DNA from: an uncultured Prevotellaceae bacterium
GTDB lineage: Bacteria; Bacteroidota; Bacteroidia; Bacteroidales; Bacteroidaceae
Direction: 5' to 3'
Assembly (NCBI GenBank): GCA_902786665.1
Contig: CADADN010000038.1
Location: 1 to 40,218, forward strand
DNA length: 40,218 nt
Numbering within the stretch: position 1 is the first letter of the stretch; each line of letters opens with the position of its first letter. A program made the translations under genes and the position numbers. This document shows positions 22,199-30,549 of this stretch, piece after piece. A model generated the notes under the pieces. The model was not told the DNA's origin, did no database searches, and saw only the letters and a list, made by a program, of their open reading frames with translations.

Positions 22199-23539
22199 CT
22201 ATCGATTGATGACCTTCCCGGTCTTGTCTATTTTCAAGGGTTCCCATTCTTCATCCGTCACTTCGGCTACACCATTGAAGAAAGGTTCGGCGTGTTCCCA
22301 TTGGCAAAGAATGGCCAATTTCCCGGTCTTGTCGACAAATCCCCATTTCCCATCCTCATCCATAACAGCAGCCAAGCCTTCGCTGAAATCTTGTACAAAA
22401 TTCCATTGGCATGGAATGGCCAACGTCCCTGTCTTGTCGATGAAACCTTGTTTGCTGTCATCATCTTGAACAGCGGCCAAGCCCTCACGGAAATTTTGTA
22501 AATCTTTCCATTGGCATGGAATGACCACCGTCCCAGTCTTGTCGATGAATCCATATTTCTTTTTTTCGTCCTCGACTTTGGCCAAACCCTCAATGAAAGA
22601 TTCTGCATAATGCCATTTGCATGGGATGACCACCGTCCCTGTCTTGTTGATGAAACCATATTTCTCATTATCTTCTTTGACCAAGGCTAAACCTTCCTGG
22701 AAACTCTCGGCTTCATCCCATTTGCAGGGACTCACCATTTGCCCTGTCTTGTCAATGAATCCGTATTTCCAGTCGTCATTCCGAACAAGTGCCACACCTG
22801 TGTCTTTATTGAAAGGTCGAATGTCGTTCCAGACAAAGGGAGTGACGGTCTTTCCGTTCTTGTCAATGATTCCGTATTTCTCATTGTCATCTTGGACTAT
22901 GGCAACATCGTCATCATCGAAACTGACAAATGTGTTCAACGTGCATGGAAGAATCATCTTTCCACTCTTGTCGACGAGACCCCATTTCTCATTCTCGTCT
23001 CTGACCACGGCTATGCCATCCTCGTTGAAATAGCCAAGGTTGAGTTTGTTGCATGGGATGACCACCTTTCCTGTCTTGTCGATAAGCCCCAAGTGGCCGT
23101 CGCCATCTTGAACCCGTGCCAAGTCAGTACCATAGAAAGGCGAAATGTAATGCCATTCAAAGGGGATGACCACCTTGCCTGTCTTGTCGATGACACCGTA
23201 TTTGCCGTTGTCATCTTGTACAGAGGCATAACCTTCGTCATCGAACCTGGCAAGACTCTTCAATTTGCAGGGAACGACCATCTTTCCTGTCTTGTTGATG
23301 AACCCCCATTTCTTTTGGGCATCCTGTACTTGTGCCACACCTTCGGAAAAGAGCCAGGCGTCTTCCCATTGGCATGGGATGGCAAGTTTGCCTCCTTCAT
23401 CGATGTAACCATATTTACCATTGTCATCCAAGACATAAGCCAGTCCCTCGGAAAAAGGCGACTGGTATTCCCATTGCGCAAAACTGCTGACGGGAGCCAG
23501 CAAAGACATGATGGTGAAAAATAGTTTGACTTGTTTCAT
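22199..23539 (-). CDS. Secreted WG-repeat protein
   Basis: 446 residues with a signal peptide (MKQVKLFFTIMSLLAPVSSFA). The rest is an array of eleven WG (KWG) repeats of about 35-36 residues plus a degenerate last unit, each of the form '(K)YGFIDKTGKVVIPCxWxxxxxFxEGLAxVxDxxx'. Such repeats are thought to form a propeller-like or superhelical binding surface. The gene is repetitive at DNA level too (a ~105-nt period), so copy number may vary by recombination. The binding partner is unknown. A consensus promoter lies 80 nt upstream. The next gene on this strand, GH53, begins 126 nt after its stop. Confidence 0.88.
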   Translation of the reverse strand: MKQVKLFFTIMSLLAPVSSFAQWEYQSPFSEGLAYVLDDNGKYGYIDEGGKLAIPCQWEDAWLFSEGVAQVQDAQKKWGFINKTGKMVVPCKLKSLARFDDEGYASVQDDNGKYGVIDKTGKVVIPFEWHYISPFYGTDLARVQDGDGHLGLIDKTGKVVIPCNKLNLGYFNEDGIAVVRDENEKWGLVDKSGKMILPCTLNTFVSFDDDDVAIVQDDNEKYGIIDKNGKTVTPFVWNDIRPFNKDTGVALVRNDDWKYGFIDKTGQMVSPCKWDEAESFQEGLALVKEDNEKYGFINKTGTVVIPCKWHYAESFIEGLAKVEDEKKKYGFIDKTGTVVIPCQWKDLQNFREGLAAVQDDDSKQGFIDKTGTLAIPCQWNFVQDFSEGLAAVMDEDGKWGFVDKTGKLAILCQWEHAEPFFNGVAEVTDEEWEPLKIDKTGKVINR

Positions 23540-23619
23540 AGCCTTCTTTTTTAACAGTTGTCGTCATATCCGATGAACCTGCTTTCCTAAGTTTTAAGGA
23601 CCAGGTGCCAAGGATATGG

Positions 23620-23651
23620 CAAAGTTATGCAAAAAACGATAAAGAGACAAA
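23620..23651 (-). promoter_or_regulatory. Promoter of the WG-repeat gene
   Basis: On the minus strand TTTG (23651-23648), a 20-nt spacer and TAACTTTG (23627-23620) match the Bacteroidetes consensus. The gene starts 81 nt downstream. Confidence 0.8.
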
Positions 23652-23729
23652 TTTTCCTGCTTTTTTCTGCTTTGGAGGTGATGTTTCGCGTTGCTCGGAA
23701 TGTTTAGGGCGTTCATCCAGTTACTAAGC

Positions 23730-24028
23730 ATGATAGGAGTGACCATAGACGGCAGGGAACTACCCTGCCGCCCCACAATGGGCGCAATGCTGCGTACAAG
23801 GAGGCGACGGGAAGGGAGGCAACGACCATCGACGCCACGAGCGTCACCGACCTCGTCACCTACTTGTGGCGCTGCGTCGTCTCCGCCTGCAAGCGCGACG
23901 GCATAGCGTTTGACATGAGCCTCATAGACTTCGCCGAAAGCCTCGACCCCGACTACATCACCAAGTGGACGGAATCGCTGATGGCGGAAAGCAAGTTTGA
24001 GGATGGAAAAATTGAGGAAGATGTTTGA
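23730..24028 (+). pseudogene. Frameshifted phage-type gene (tail-assembly-chaperone-like)
   Basis: Frame 1 from the ATG at 23730 reads MIGVTIDGRELPCRPTMGAM then LR up to 23795. Joining at that base to the -1 frame continues YKEATGREATTIDA..., then LVTYLWRCVVSACKRDG, 'DFAESLDPDYITKW' and a stop at 24026-24028. The joined 99-residue product has the layout of small proteins in Bacteroidetes prophages and related elements ('TMGAMLRF...TG.E....D....L...W.CV.SACK.DG..FDM'), usually annotated as tail assembly chaperone-like. One missing T (CGT[T]AC) would explain the break. No other phage gene is nearby, so it looks like an isolated remnant. Confidence 0.55.
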
Positions 24029-24037
24029 GTAGGAAAG

Positions 24038-24244
24038 TTAATGGATGAGTGGTTTTGTACCATTATATTCCCCGTTATCCATAGCTTTTTTAACTTTGCG
24101 ATATTTCGTCACACATGACAAGAGGAAAACTATGATTAGGCACACACCACCCCATCCGGCATAATCAGTGAAACCGAGTATGATGGTTAAGATTATCAGA
24201 ATAACCTCCAATAAATAGATGTATCTTGTTCTAACCCTTTTCAT
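24038..24244 (-). CDS. Small two-helix membrane protein
   Basis: 68 residues from the ATG at 24244. The longer frame up to 24334 is not used because a consensus promoter lies within it and transcription should start at about 24262. Two hydrophobic segments (about residues 9-27 and 30-46) are joined by 'TDYAGWGG' and followed by a charged tail (KYRKVKKAMDNGEYNG). I do not recognise a family. The gene is monocistronic and faces the phage-type remnant, 9 nt between the two stops. Confidence 0.5.
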   Translation of the reverse strand: MKRVRTRYIYLLEVILIILTIILGFTDYAGWGGVCLIIVFLLSCVTKYRKVKKAMDNGEYNGTKPLIH

Positions 24245-24269
24245 AAATTCTTGGAATGTTTTGACATCG

Positions 24270-24301
24270 CAAATATAAAGAAATCTTTCCATAATTGCAA
24301 A
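24270..24301 (-). promoter_or_regulatory. Promoter of the small membrane protein gene
   Basis: On the minus strand TTTG (24301-24298), a 20-nt spacer and TATATTTG (24277-24270) match the Bacteroidetes consensus. It decides the start at 24244 for the gene at 24038-24244. Confidence 0.75.
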
Positions 24302-24406
24302 TTTTTGGAAGAAAAAAGATGACAAAGGACGCAAAATTTAAAATGATTATCCGCAAATATCCGTATGACAATCATTATCTTGTTGTTCCATTTCCCCGAA
24401 GTCGTT

Positions 24407-24430
24407 GGGGCGAGTCTTGTGCCCGCCCGA
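24407..24430 (-). repeat. GGGCGG-ACAAG-CCGCCC dispersed hairpin, copy 3
   Basis: On the minus strand CGGGCGGGCACAAGACTCGCCCC. Same family as 12001-12024 and 19232-19256, in the opposite orientation. Confidence 0.6.
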
Positions 24431-24496
24431 AAATCCTTATTTTCAATGTGGGTGGGTTCAAAGTCTATGCTTGTCTCTTGTTTTCTTGGGAAATGT

Positions 24497-24650
24497 CTAC
24501 GGAGTTGTGGAGTTTGGGAGTTTCATGCGTCTTTGACGCATTCTCCTTTACCTCCAATCAAGCAATGGTGGTTTTGTCTATGAAACCACAAGGGAGTATG
24601 AGGAGTTTCATGCGCCTTGGCGCATCCTCCCTTCCTCCGAGACTCCGTAG
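24497..24650. repeat. Block with inverted ends and two similar internal hairpins
   Basis: CTACGGAGT (24497-24505) is inverted as ACTCCGTAG (24642-24650). Inside are two related units, GGAGTTTCATGCGTC..GACGCATTCTCC (24517-24546) and GGAGTTTCATGCGCC..GGCGCATCCTCC (24602-24630), each with a GCG(T/C)/(A/G)CGC hairpin. Between them lies GTGGTTT-tgtctatg-AAACCAC. No gene. Confidence 0.55.
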
Positions 24651-25089
24651 ACCTGTTAATCCATAGCAGGACGAATATCATCCCATTCATACGGATGATT
24701 ATCGGAAACCGAGGTTGTCACCTTTGCCAAAAAGATTATTATGCCGTACTCCTCGAATATAGTGCCCTTGCCATTTGGGCACGTCAATATGGGGTCCATA
24801 CTCATACGAGACTTTTGAAACTGTTCCGGGCACCAGTCCCTGGGACAAGGTGGCGGGGAAAATCCAATCCATAGGCAAACAGAGGGCTAATTGGCAAAAA
24901 CAACTCGAAAACCTTCTGGCCAGCACCCCCGACATGCCCGTGCACGGTTCGCTGGGTCTGTCCTCCTTATGCGGCTTTACCGTTGCGCCCCGTTCTTTCC
25001 TGCCATTTGATAGAAACCCCTCCCATTTCCGCTATATCCCTTGTGAAAGGCATGCAAAACATGAAATTAACAAATCTTATCCCCCTTTT

Positions 25090-25121
25090 CTTGGGTGGAC
25101 GGAATTATTGTCGTATTTTTG
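25090..25121 (+). promoter_or_regulatory. Probable dnaG promoter
   Basis: CTTG (25090-25093), a 20-nt spacer and TATTTTTG (25114-25121). The -7 is perfect, the -33 is one base off. The dnaG ATG at 25132 is only 10 nt beyond the -7, so the leader would be just a few bases. Confidence 0.55.
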
Positions 25122-25131
25122 TCGGTGAGAA

Positions 25132-27069
25132 ATGATAGACAGCCACACCATAGACCGCATCATGGACGCCGCCAACATCGTTGACGTCGTCTCGGAATTT
25201 GTCACGCTGAAGAAGAGCGGGATGAATTACAAGGGCTTGTGCCCCTTCCACGATGACCGCACGCCATCGTTCTCCGTCTCTCCCTCCCGTGGCATTTACA
25301 AGTGCTTCTCTTGTGGAAAGGCAGGCAACGCCGCCAATTTCATCATGGAGCACGAGCAGATGACTTATCCGGAGGCGCTGAAATGGCTGGCCAGGAAATA
25401 CAACATAGAGGTGGAGGAGCGCGAACTCACACCCGAGGAGAAAAAACAGGAGAGCGAGCGGGAGAGCATCCTCATCGTCAACGAGTGGGCGGCTGGCTAT
25501 TTCACAGACATCCTGCGTGACGACCCCGACGGACAGGCCATAGGAATGGCCTATTTCCACTCCAGGGGATTCCGCGACGACATCATCAACAAGTTCCGGC
25601 TGGGGTTCGCCACCAGTCGGCGTGACGCCATGCTCTCCATGGCAAGGAAAAAAGGATATGACGACAACTACCTCGTGGCCAGCGGACTTTGTGTGCGACG
25701 CGATGACGGAAGCCTCTACGACCGCTTTGCCGGAAGGGTCATCTTCCCTTGGATAGGTGTCAGCGGCAAGGTGACCGCCTTCGGTGGGCGCCTGCTCGAC
25801 TCCCGCACGAAGGGTGTGGCGCAAAAATATGTCAACTCACCCGACTCCGTGGTCTATCACAAGGACCATGAACTGTATGGCATATACCAAGCCAAGAAGG
25901 CCATCTCCAAGGAAGACTGCGTCTACATGGTGGAGGGATACACCGACGTCGTCTCTATGCACCAATGCGGCATAGAGAACGTGGTGGCCAACTCTGGCAC
26001 CGCCCTCAGCGTCTATCAGATCAGGCTCCTCCATCGCTTCACGCAAAATGTCGTATTGCTCTACGACGGCGACGAGGCCGGCATACACGCCGCACTCAGG
26101 GGCACCGACATGATGCTGGCCGAAGGAATGAACATCAAGGTGCTGCTGCTGCCCGACGGAGAGGACCCCGACAGCTTCGCAAGGAAACACACCGCAGAGG
26201 ACTTCCGACAATACATCGTCAGTCACCAGACCGACTTCATAGAGTTCAAGACGCAGGTGATGCTCAAGGGGGTCACAGACCCCGTCAAGCGCTCCGAGGC
26301 CATCTCAAGCATCGTCAAGAGCATCTCACAGGTGAAAGACACCATCACAAGGGCCACCTACATCAAGGACTGCGCCATGAGAATCGGCATCGCCGAACGG
26401 ACGCTCATCGAACAGATGAACAAGTTCATACGCAGCGACCGCGAGGAGAAAGTGAGACAGCAGGAGCGCGAGGAGGCCAGAAAGGAGCGGCAAGGGGGCG
26501 TCGTGCAACAGATAGGGCCTCCTCCCCAAAGCCAGATGACAAGGCAGTTGGAGGAATTCATCGTGCAGATGGTCGTGCGGCATGGGGCGGAAACACCCTT
26601 CCACGACGTGGAGGGGGCCGACGGCGAGAAGTTCGACCTCTCCGTGGCGGAGTTCATCTATTACGACTTGACGGCCGATGACATACGGCTGGAGAATGCC
26701 GTCTGCCAAAACATCGTCGACGAGGCGGTGGCCTTGGTGCAAGAGGGAAAGACCAACCTCCTGGAACATTTCACCAAGCATCCTGACCCGGAGGTGAGCA
26801 ATATGGCGTCAAAACTGGGTGAGGACGACTACAAACTCTCGGAAAGCTTGAAACTGAAGTTGGAGGAAGAGCGGCTCCGCGCGCAGGTGGAGCACATCTT
26901 GCTCGACTATAGGATGAACATGGTGCTAATCCGTGGGGATGCCTTGAGGAAGAAAATGCTTGTCGCCACCACCGATGAAGAGCGCAAGGAAGTGATGGAG
27001 GAGACCAAGCGGTTGCAGGACATGAGAAGCGAAATAGCGAAAAGGACCGGGAAAAGCATCATCACGTAA
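25132..27069 (+). CDS. dnaG: DNA primase
   Basis: 645 residues. It makes RNA primers at the replication fork with the DnaB helicase. The N-terminal CHC2 zinc finger is clear: 'GLCPFHDDRTPSFSVS' and 'YKCFSCGKAGN' (Cys, His, Cys, Cys). The catalytic core has 'FAGRVIFPW' and the Toprim motifs 'VYMVEGYTDVVSMHQ' (Glu) and 'VVLLYDGDEAGIHAA' (D-x-D type), followed by 'LLPDGEDPDSF'. The C-terminal 200 residues are the diverged helicase-binding part. In this genome it is not next to rpoD or rpsU but heads an operon with a TPR membrane protein and cardiolipin synthase (gaps of 30 and 3 nt). Confidence 0.95.
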   Translation: MIDSHTIDRIMDAANIVDVVSEFVTLKKSGMNYKGLCPFHDDRTPSFSVSPSRGIYKCFSCGKAGNAANFIMEHEQMTYPEALKWLARKYNIEVEERELTPEEKKQESERESILIVNEWAAGYFTDILRDDPDGQAIGMAYFHSRGFRDDIINKFRLGFATSRRDAMLSMARKKGYDDNYLVASGLCVRRDDGSLYDRFAGRVIFPWIGVSGKVTAFGGRLLDSRTKGVAQKYVNSPDSVVYHKDHELYGIYQAKKAISKEDCVYMVEGYTDVVSMHQCGIENVVANSGTALSVYQIRLLHRFTQNVVLLYDGDEAGIHAALRGTDMMLAEGMNIKVLLLPDGEDPDSFARKHTAEDFRQYIVSHQTDFIEFKTQVMLKGVTDPVKRSEAISSIVKSISQVKDTITRATYIKDCAMRIGIAERTLIEQMNKFIRSDREEKVRQQEREEARKERQGGVVQQIGPPPQSQMTRQLEEFIVQMVVRHGAETPFHDVEGADGEKFDLSVAEFIYYDLTADDIRLENAVCQNIVDEAVALVQEGKTNLLEHFTKHPDPEVSNMASKLGEDDYKLSESLKLKLEEERLRAQVEHILLDYRMNMVLIRGDALRKKMLVATTDEERKEVMEETKRLQDMRSEIAKRTGKSIIT

Positions 27070-27099
27070 CATCATCTGACTTTACAACAAGAAACATAT

Positions 27100-28827
27100 A
27101 TGGAATACATCTTTATCATCATCGGTTTGGCAGCCATGGCATACTTCGTCCTTGGCAAAAAGGTGGGGAATGGCTCTGCTGCCAAGGATGTCAGCCTCGC
27201 AGGGATGAAGCTGGCACCGGATGCCAGGGCCAAACTGTTGGAGAAATGGGCCGACGAGGCTCTCCGAGAACTCAACTGCCAGGTGCAGTGGGTGGACGAC
27301 GAGGGCGTGCGTGTGGCTCAATACGACTACCAGAACGGGCATTTCAGACTCCATCTTGACAAGTCGTCGCCTTATGTGAGAATGTCATACCTCTTCTGCT
27401 TCACATCCCCACTCGACAATATAGAAATCGCCAGGGTCGTGGCCAACAAATGCAACATCAACTCCGACAATGCCAGGGTGGTTTACAGCATCAACGAGGA
27501 GAAACACGAGGTCGACATGCACATCATCTCAGGTCTGCTCCTCCATCCCGATACAGCCCGAAACACACTCGCAGAAGCGATGGCGGCTACATTCAGCTGG
27601 CAGAACGCTCTCGTGAGGAAATTCGCCGAAATGGAGGATGAGAAGGCGAGGACGGGCGACGCTGACAGCGAACTCTCCGTCGCTAACAGGAAAAGGGAAC
27701 TGTTTCTCATCAGGCAGCAAGAGATGAGGATGCAAGGCAATGACATCCAAGGCTTCCGCTCCGTCAACGGACTGGGCGTCACTTTGCAAATGCTGCTCGA
27801 CAAGGCCCTGGGGCTGACCGATACACACCCTACACGCCTGGAGGTGTATAGCAACGTCGTGGAGGTGCTCAAAGACGAGCAGAACATCCTCGGATACCAC
27901 CTTGACGACTTGGCAAAGGAACTCAGGGGCGACGACTCGCACAAATATGCCACGGCGATGATGTGGACATACCTGCCTGCCGCACCAAAGGTGGAGCGCA
28001 CCATCACCTTCGCACTCAACGATGAAGGCTCCGACGGCAATACCTCGTGGTTCAGGGTGAACGCCATGCTCGTTCCCTTGTCCATATCACCCGCGCAGCC
28101 TTACAACCAAAGAAACGACACCCTCGCCTGCTCCGTACTCATGGCATGCGACAACGTGTCGAGACAGCAGCTCATCGACGAGAGCAACTACATGTGGAAG
28201 GAAGCCGTGCAGAAAGTGAAAAACGGGGAGGAGGACGCGCTCACGCAAGAGCAAGCGCTCATTGCAGCCTGCACCGACATGAGGACGGCGCAAATGCTTT
28301 ATCAAGGCAAGAAACTATTCCTCGCCAAACGCTTCCTCGAGGCGCTTCCTTTCTTTGAGAACGCCTACCGCATGATGCTGCCCGACTTCGACAAGATGAA
28401 AGGACGGCAGAAGGAAACGTTCTATGAGGTGGTCTATCACATCGGATTCTGCTATTGCGACCTCAAGCAATACGACAGGGCTTTGGGATATCTGGACATG
28501 CTTGCGGGGCTCCACCGCATCACATACACCACGGAACAGGTGAACGCCATGGTCAATTCCGGAGACTTCCGTTCCATGGGGACCATCGACCAATTGGTTG
28601 CTTCCATCAACGACAGCCTCGACCTGGAGGAGGGGGAGAAACCTGCCGAACATATCCAGGCCTTCCTCGCATTCCTCAATAGGAGAAAGGCTTTCATCTT
28701 GGTTGACAAGGGAAGGCTGGAGGAGGCAAAGGCATTGCTCAACAAGATGCTGGAGGACCCGCTGTCTGCAGACTATGCCATCAACGAACTCGCCTACATT
28801 CAGAAATTGGAGAAAAACAAAGCCTGA
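27100..28827 (+). CDS. Membrane-anchored protein with C-terminal TPR-like repeats
   Basis: 575 residues. An N-terminal helix (3-19, IFIIIGLAAMAYFVLG) probably anchors it with the bulk in the cytoplasm, as K/N residues follow. Residues ~40-180 alternate strands and helices in a way that recalls YbjN or type III chaperone-like folds ('WVDDEGVRVAQYDYQNGHFRLHLDKS' region); this is only an impression. Residues ~365-570 contain TPR-like pairs ('AQMLYQGKKLFLAKRFLEALPFFENAY', 'FYEVVYHIGFCYCDLKQYDRALGYLD', 'LVDKGRLEEAKALLNKML'). It lies between dnaG and the cardiolipin synthase gene with gaps of 30 and 3 nt. Function unknown. Confidence 0.75.
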   Translation: MEYIFIIIGLAAMAYFVLGKKVGNGSAAKDVSLAGMKLAPDARAKLLEKWADEALRELNCQVQWVDDEGVRVAQYDYQNGHFRLHLDKSSPYVRMSYLFCFTSPLDNIEIARVVANKCNINSDNARVVYSINEEKHEVDMHIISGLLLHPDTARNTLAEAMAATFSWQNALVRKFAEMEDEKARTGDADSELSVANRKRELFLIRQQEMRMQGNDIQGFRSVNGLGVTLQMLLDKALGLTDTHPTRLEVYSNVVEVLKDEQNILGYHLDDLAKELRGDDSHKYATAMMWTYLPAAPKVERTITFALNDEGSDGNTSWFRVNAMLVPLSISPAQPYNQRNDTLACSVLMACDNVSRQQLIDESNYMWKEAVQKVKNGEEDALTQEQALIAACTDMRTAQMLYQGKKLFLAKRFLEALPFFENAYRMMLPDFDKMKGRQKETFYEVVYHIGFCYCDLKQYDRALGYLDMLAGLHRITYTTEQVNAMVNSGDFRSMGTIDQLVASINDSLDLEEGEKPAEHIQAFLAFLNRRKAFILVDKGRLEEAKALLNKMLEDPLSADYAINELAYIQKLEKNKA

Positions 28828-28830
28828 CAC

Positions 28831-30255
28831 ATGGACTCACGCAACTGGTTCACCTTGATTGTTTACCTCGTGCAGGCCGTCCTGGCGGTCTCCACCGCCA
28901 TCGTCGTGCTGAGAGGTAACAGACAACCGGTGAAAACCATGGCGTGGCTGCTCGTCCTCGGCTTCCTCCCCATCGTGGGGGTGGTGCTCTTCTTCTTCTT
29001 CGGAAGGGACGTCAGAAAAGAGAAATACATCAACAAGCACAGCCTCGACATGCTGGAAAGGCAGGTCATGTCGCTGCAGGCCGAAAAGGGGGCCGTCGTG
29101 CTCAGGGAGCCTCACGCCGAACTCATCAGACTGTTTGAAAACCAGAACATGGCACTGCCTTTGGGCGGCAACCATGTGGATGTGTATACAGATGGCTATG
29201 AGTTCTTCCCCGCATTGCTCAAAGCCATCAAGGAGGCCAGGGAGCATGTTCACCTCGTCACATACATCTTCGATGACGACGCCTTGGGGCAGTTGGTCGT
29301 CGACGCGCTCATCGACAAGGTCAAGGAAGGGGTGGCGGTGAGGGTCATCTACGACGATGTGGGTTGCTGGAAGGTGAAGGACAAGTTCTTCAAGCATATG
29401 CGCAAAAACGGCATAGAGGTGTTCCCCTTCTTGCCTGTCCATTTCCCTTCCATGACATCGAAAGTCAATTATCGTAATCACCGAAAGATATGCGTTGTAG
29501 ATGGCACGGTGGGATTCATAGGAGGGATGAACATCGCCTTGAGATATGTGAAAGGGGGTGAGCAACCTTGGAGAGACACCCACATGCGCGTCGAGGGAAA
29601 GGCGGTGTATGGACTGCAGACGGCATTTCTCACCGATTGGTATTTCGTCACGCAAAAACATGTCACAGGGGATGAGTTCTATCCTGACATCGAGCCGCGG
29701 AGGGATGGATGCCTCATGCAAATCGTCACCAGCGACCCGACAACGCAATGGCCAGAACTCATGCAGGGGTATGTGCGCATACTCTTGGAGGCAAGGCGGT
29801 ATGTCTATATCGAGACTCCCTATTTCCTGCCCACCGAACCGGTGTCGTTCGCTCTTAGCACGTGTGCCCTCGCAGGGGTCGACGTGAGGGTCATCATTCC
29901 CAAGAAGGGTGACTCAAAGATGGTGCAATTGGCGAGTCGCTCGTTCATCGAGGACATGCTTGCGGCGGGCGTGAAATTCTACCTCTATGAGTCGGGCTTC
30001 AACCACTCCAAACTGATGATATGCGATGACAACCTCTGCACCTGTGGGTCGTGCAATGTGGACTTCAGGAGTTTCGAGAACAATTTCGAGGCCAACGCGT
30101 TCATCTACGACACCGATACCGTCGCAGCTGTCAAGCAGGTGTTTCTCAACGACTTGGAGCATTGTCAAGCCCTTGATGCAGAAAGGTTCCTGCGTAGACC
30201 TTTCCATGTCAAGCTTTGGGAGTCCGTCCTAAGGCTTTTCTCACCACTGCTCTAA
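28831..30255 (+). CDS. cls: Cardiolipin synthase (phospholipase D type)
   Basis: 474 residues. It condenses two phosphatidylglycerol molecules to cardiolipin and glycerol in the inner membrane. Two N-terminal helices (about residues 4-25 and 35-57, with 'NRQPVKTMAWLLVLGFLPIVG') are typical. The two PLD signature motifs are visible: 'NHRKICVVDGTVGFIGGMNI' (H-x-K-x4-D) and 'NHSKLMICDDNLCTCGSCN' (H-x-K-x4-D). The length fits the ClsA-type family. It is the last gene of the dnaG operon, 3 nt after the TPR gene. A cytidylyltransferase-type alternative is excluded by the HKD motifs. Confidence 0.92.
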   Translation: MDSRNWFTLIVYLVQAVLAVSTAIVVLRGNRQPVKTMAWLLVLGFLPIVGVVLFFFFGRDVRKEKYINKHSLDMLERQVMSLQAEKGAVVLREPHAELIRLFENQNMALPLGGNHVDVYTDGYEFFPALLKAIKEAREHVHLVTYIFDDDALGQLVVDALIDKVKEGVAVRVIYDDVGCWKVKDKFFKHMRKNGIEVFPFLPVHFPSMTSKVNYRNHRKICVVDGTVGFIGGMNIALRYVKGGEQPWRDTHMRVEGKAVYGLQTAFLTDWYFVTQKHVTGDEFYPDIEPRRDGCLMQIVTSDPTTQWPELMQGYVRILLEARRYVYIETPYFLPTEPVSFALSTCALAGVDVRVIIPKKGDSKMVQLASRSFIEDMLAAGVKFYLYESGFNHSKLMICDDNLCTCGSCNVDFRSFENNFEANAFIYDTDTVAAVKQVFLNDLEHCQALDAERFLRRPFHVKLWESVLRLFSPLL

Positions 30256-30475
30256 GCAACATCCGAAATACTCCTACCACTCCGATTCCTCCGACCACTC
30301 CGGTCACTCCGATTATTCCATCCCCTCCACGCTCCCTGCCCCCATAGGTCAATTTTCAATTTTCAATTTTCAATCTTCAATTTTCAATTTTCAATCTTCA
30401 ATTCTTCCTTTCATCTTCTCTCACGCCTGTTTCATACCGCAAACCGGCACCTTTCGGCAGCTATTGCCGCCTTTG
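30256..30475. repeat. CACTCCG tandem words and a TTTTCAAT array
   Basis: CCACTCCGATTCCTCCGACC-like words fill 30271-30330, followed at 30348-30404 by seven or so TTTTCAAT/TTCAATCT units. No gene is seen between cls and the next promoter. Confidence 0.65.
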
Positions 30476-30507
30476 TTTGAAATTCCTCCCTTCCAGATGT
30501 ATCTTTG
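30476..30507 (+). promoter_or_regulatory. Promoter of the secreted TPR-like gene
   Basis: TTTG (30476-30479), a 20-nt spacer and TATCTTTG (30500-30507): full Bacteroidetes consensus. The gene's ATG at 30550 is 42 nt downstream, which rules out the longer frame starting at 30505. Confidence 0.8.
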
Positions 30508-30549
30508 TATCAGAATGACAAACAAATTATTAACTTAAAATTTACCAAT

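Larger units (their letters stand above)
24302..25089. other. About 800 bp of repeat-rich or decayed sequence upstream of dnaG
   Basis: No recognisable gene. 24407-24430 is a GGGCGG hairpin repeat. 24497-24650 is an element-like block with inverted ends and internal hairpins. 24700-25080 looks like decayed coding DNA: open frames at 24699-24935 (minus), 24617-24874 and 24775-25128 (plus) each give partly protein-like stretches (for example 'GKIQSIGKQRANWQKQLENLLA') but none is convincing or recognised, and the last runs into the dnaG promoter. Confidence 0.5.

Noticed and set aside
22199-23539. CRISPR-like regular repeats
   Set aside because: The ~105-nt period is in frame and encodes WG repeats; units are too long and diverged for a CRISPR array. 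The BspA repeats at 840-2230 were rejected for the same reason.
23785-23800. Programmed -1 ribosomal frameshift in the phage-type gene
   Set aside because: The codons around the shift (CTG CGT ACA) contain no slippery heptamer, so a simple one-base deletion is more likely.
24775-25128. 117-codon plus-strand frame just before dnaG
   Set aside because: Its second half covers the dnaG promoter and reads as non-protein-like sequence; the first half may be a fragment of a broken gene and is noted as such.
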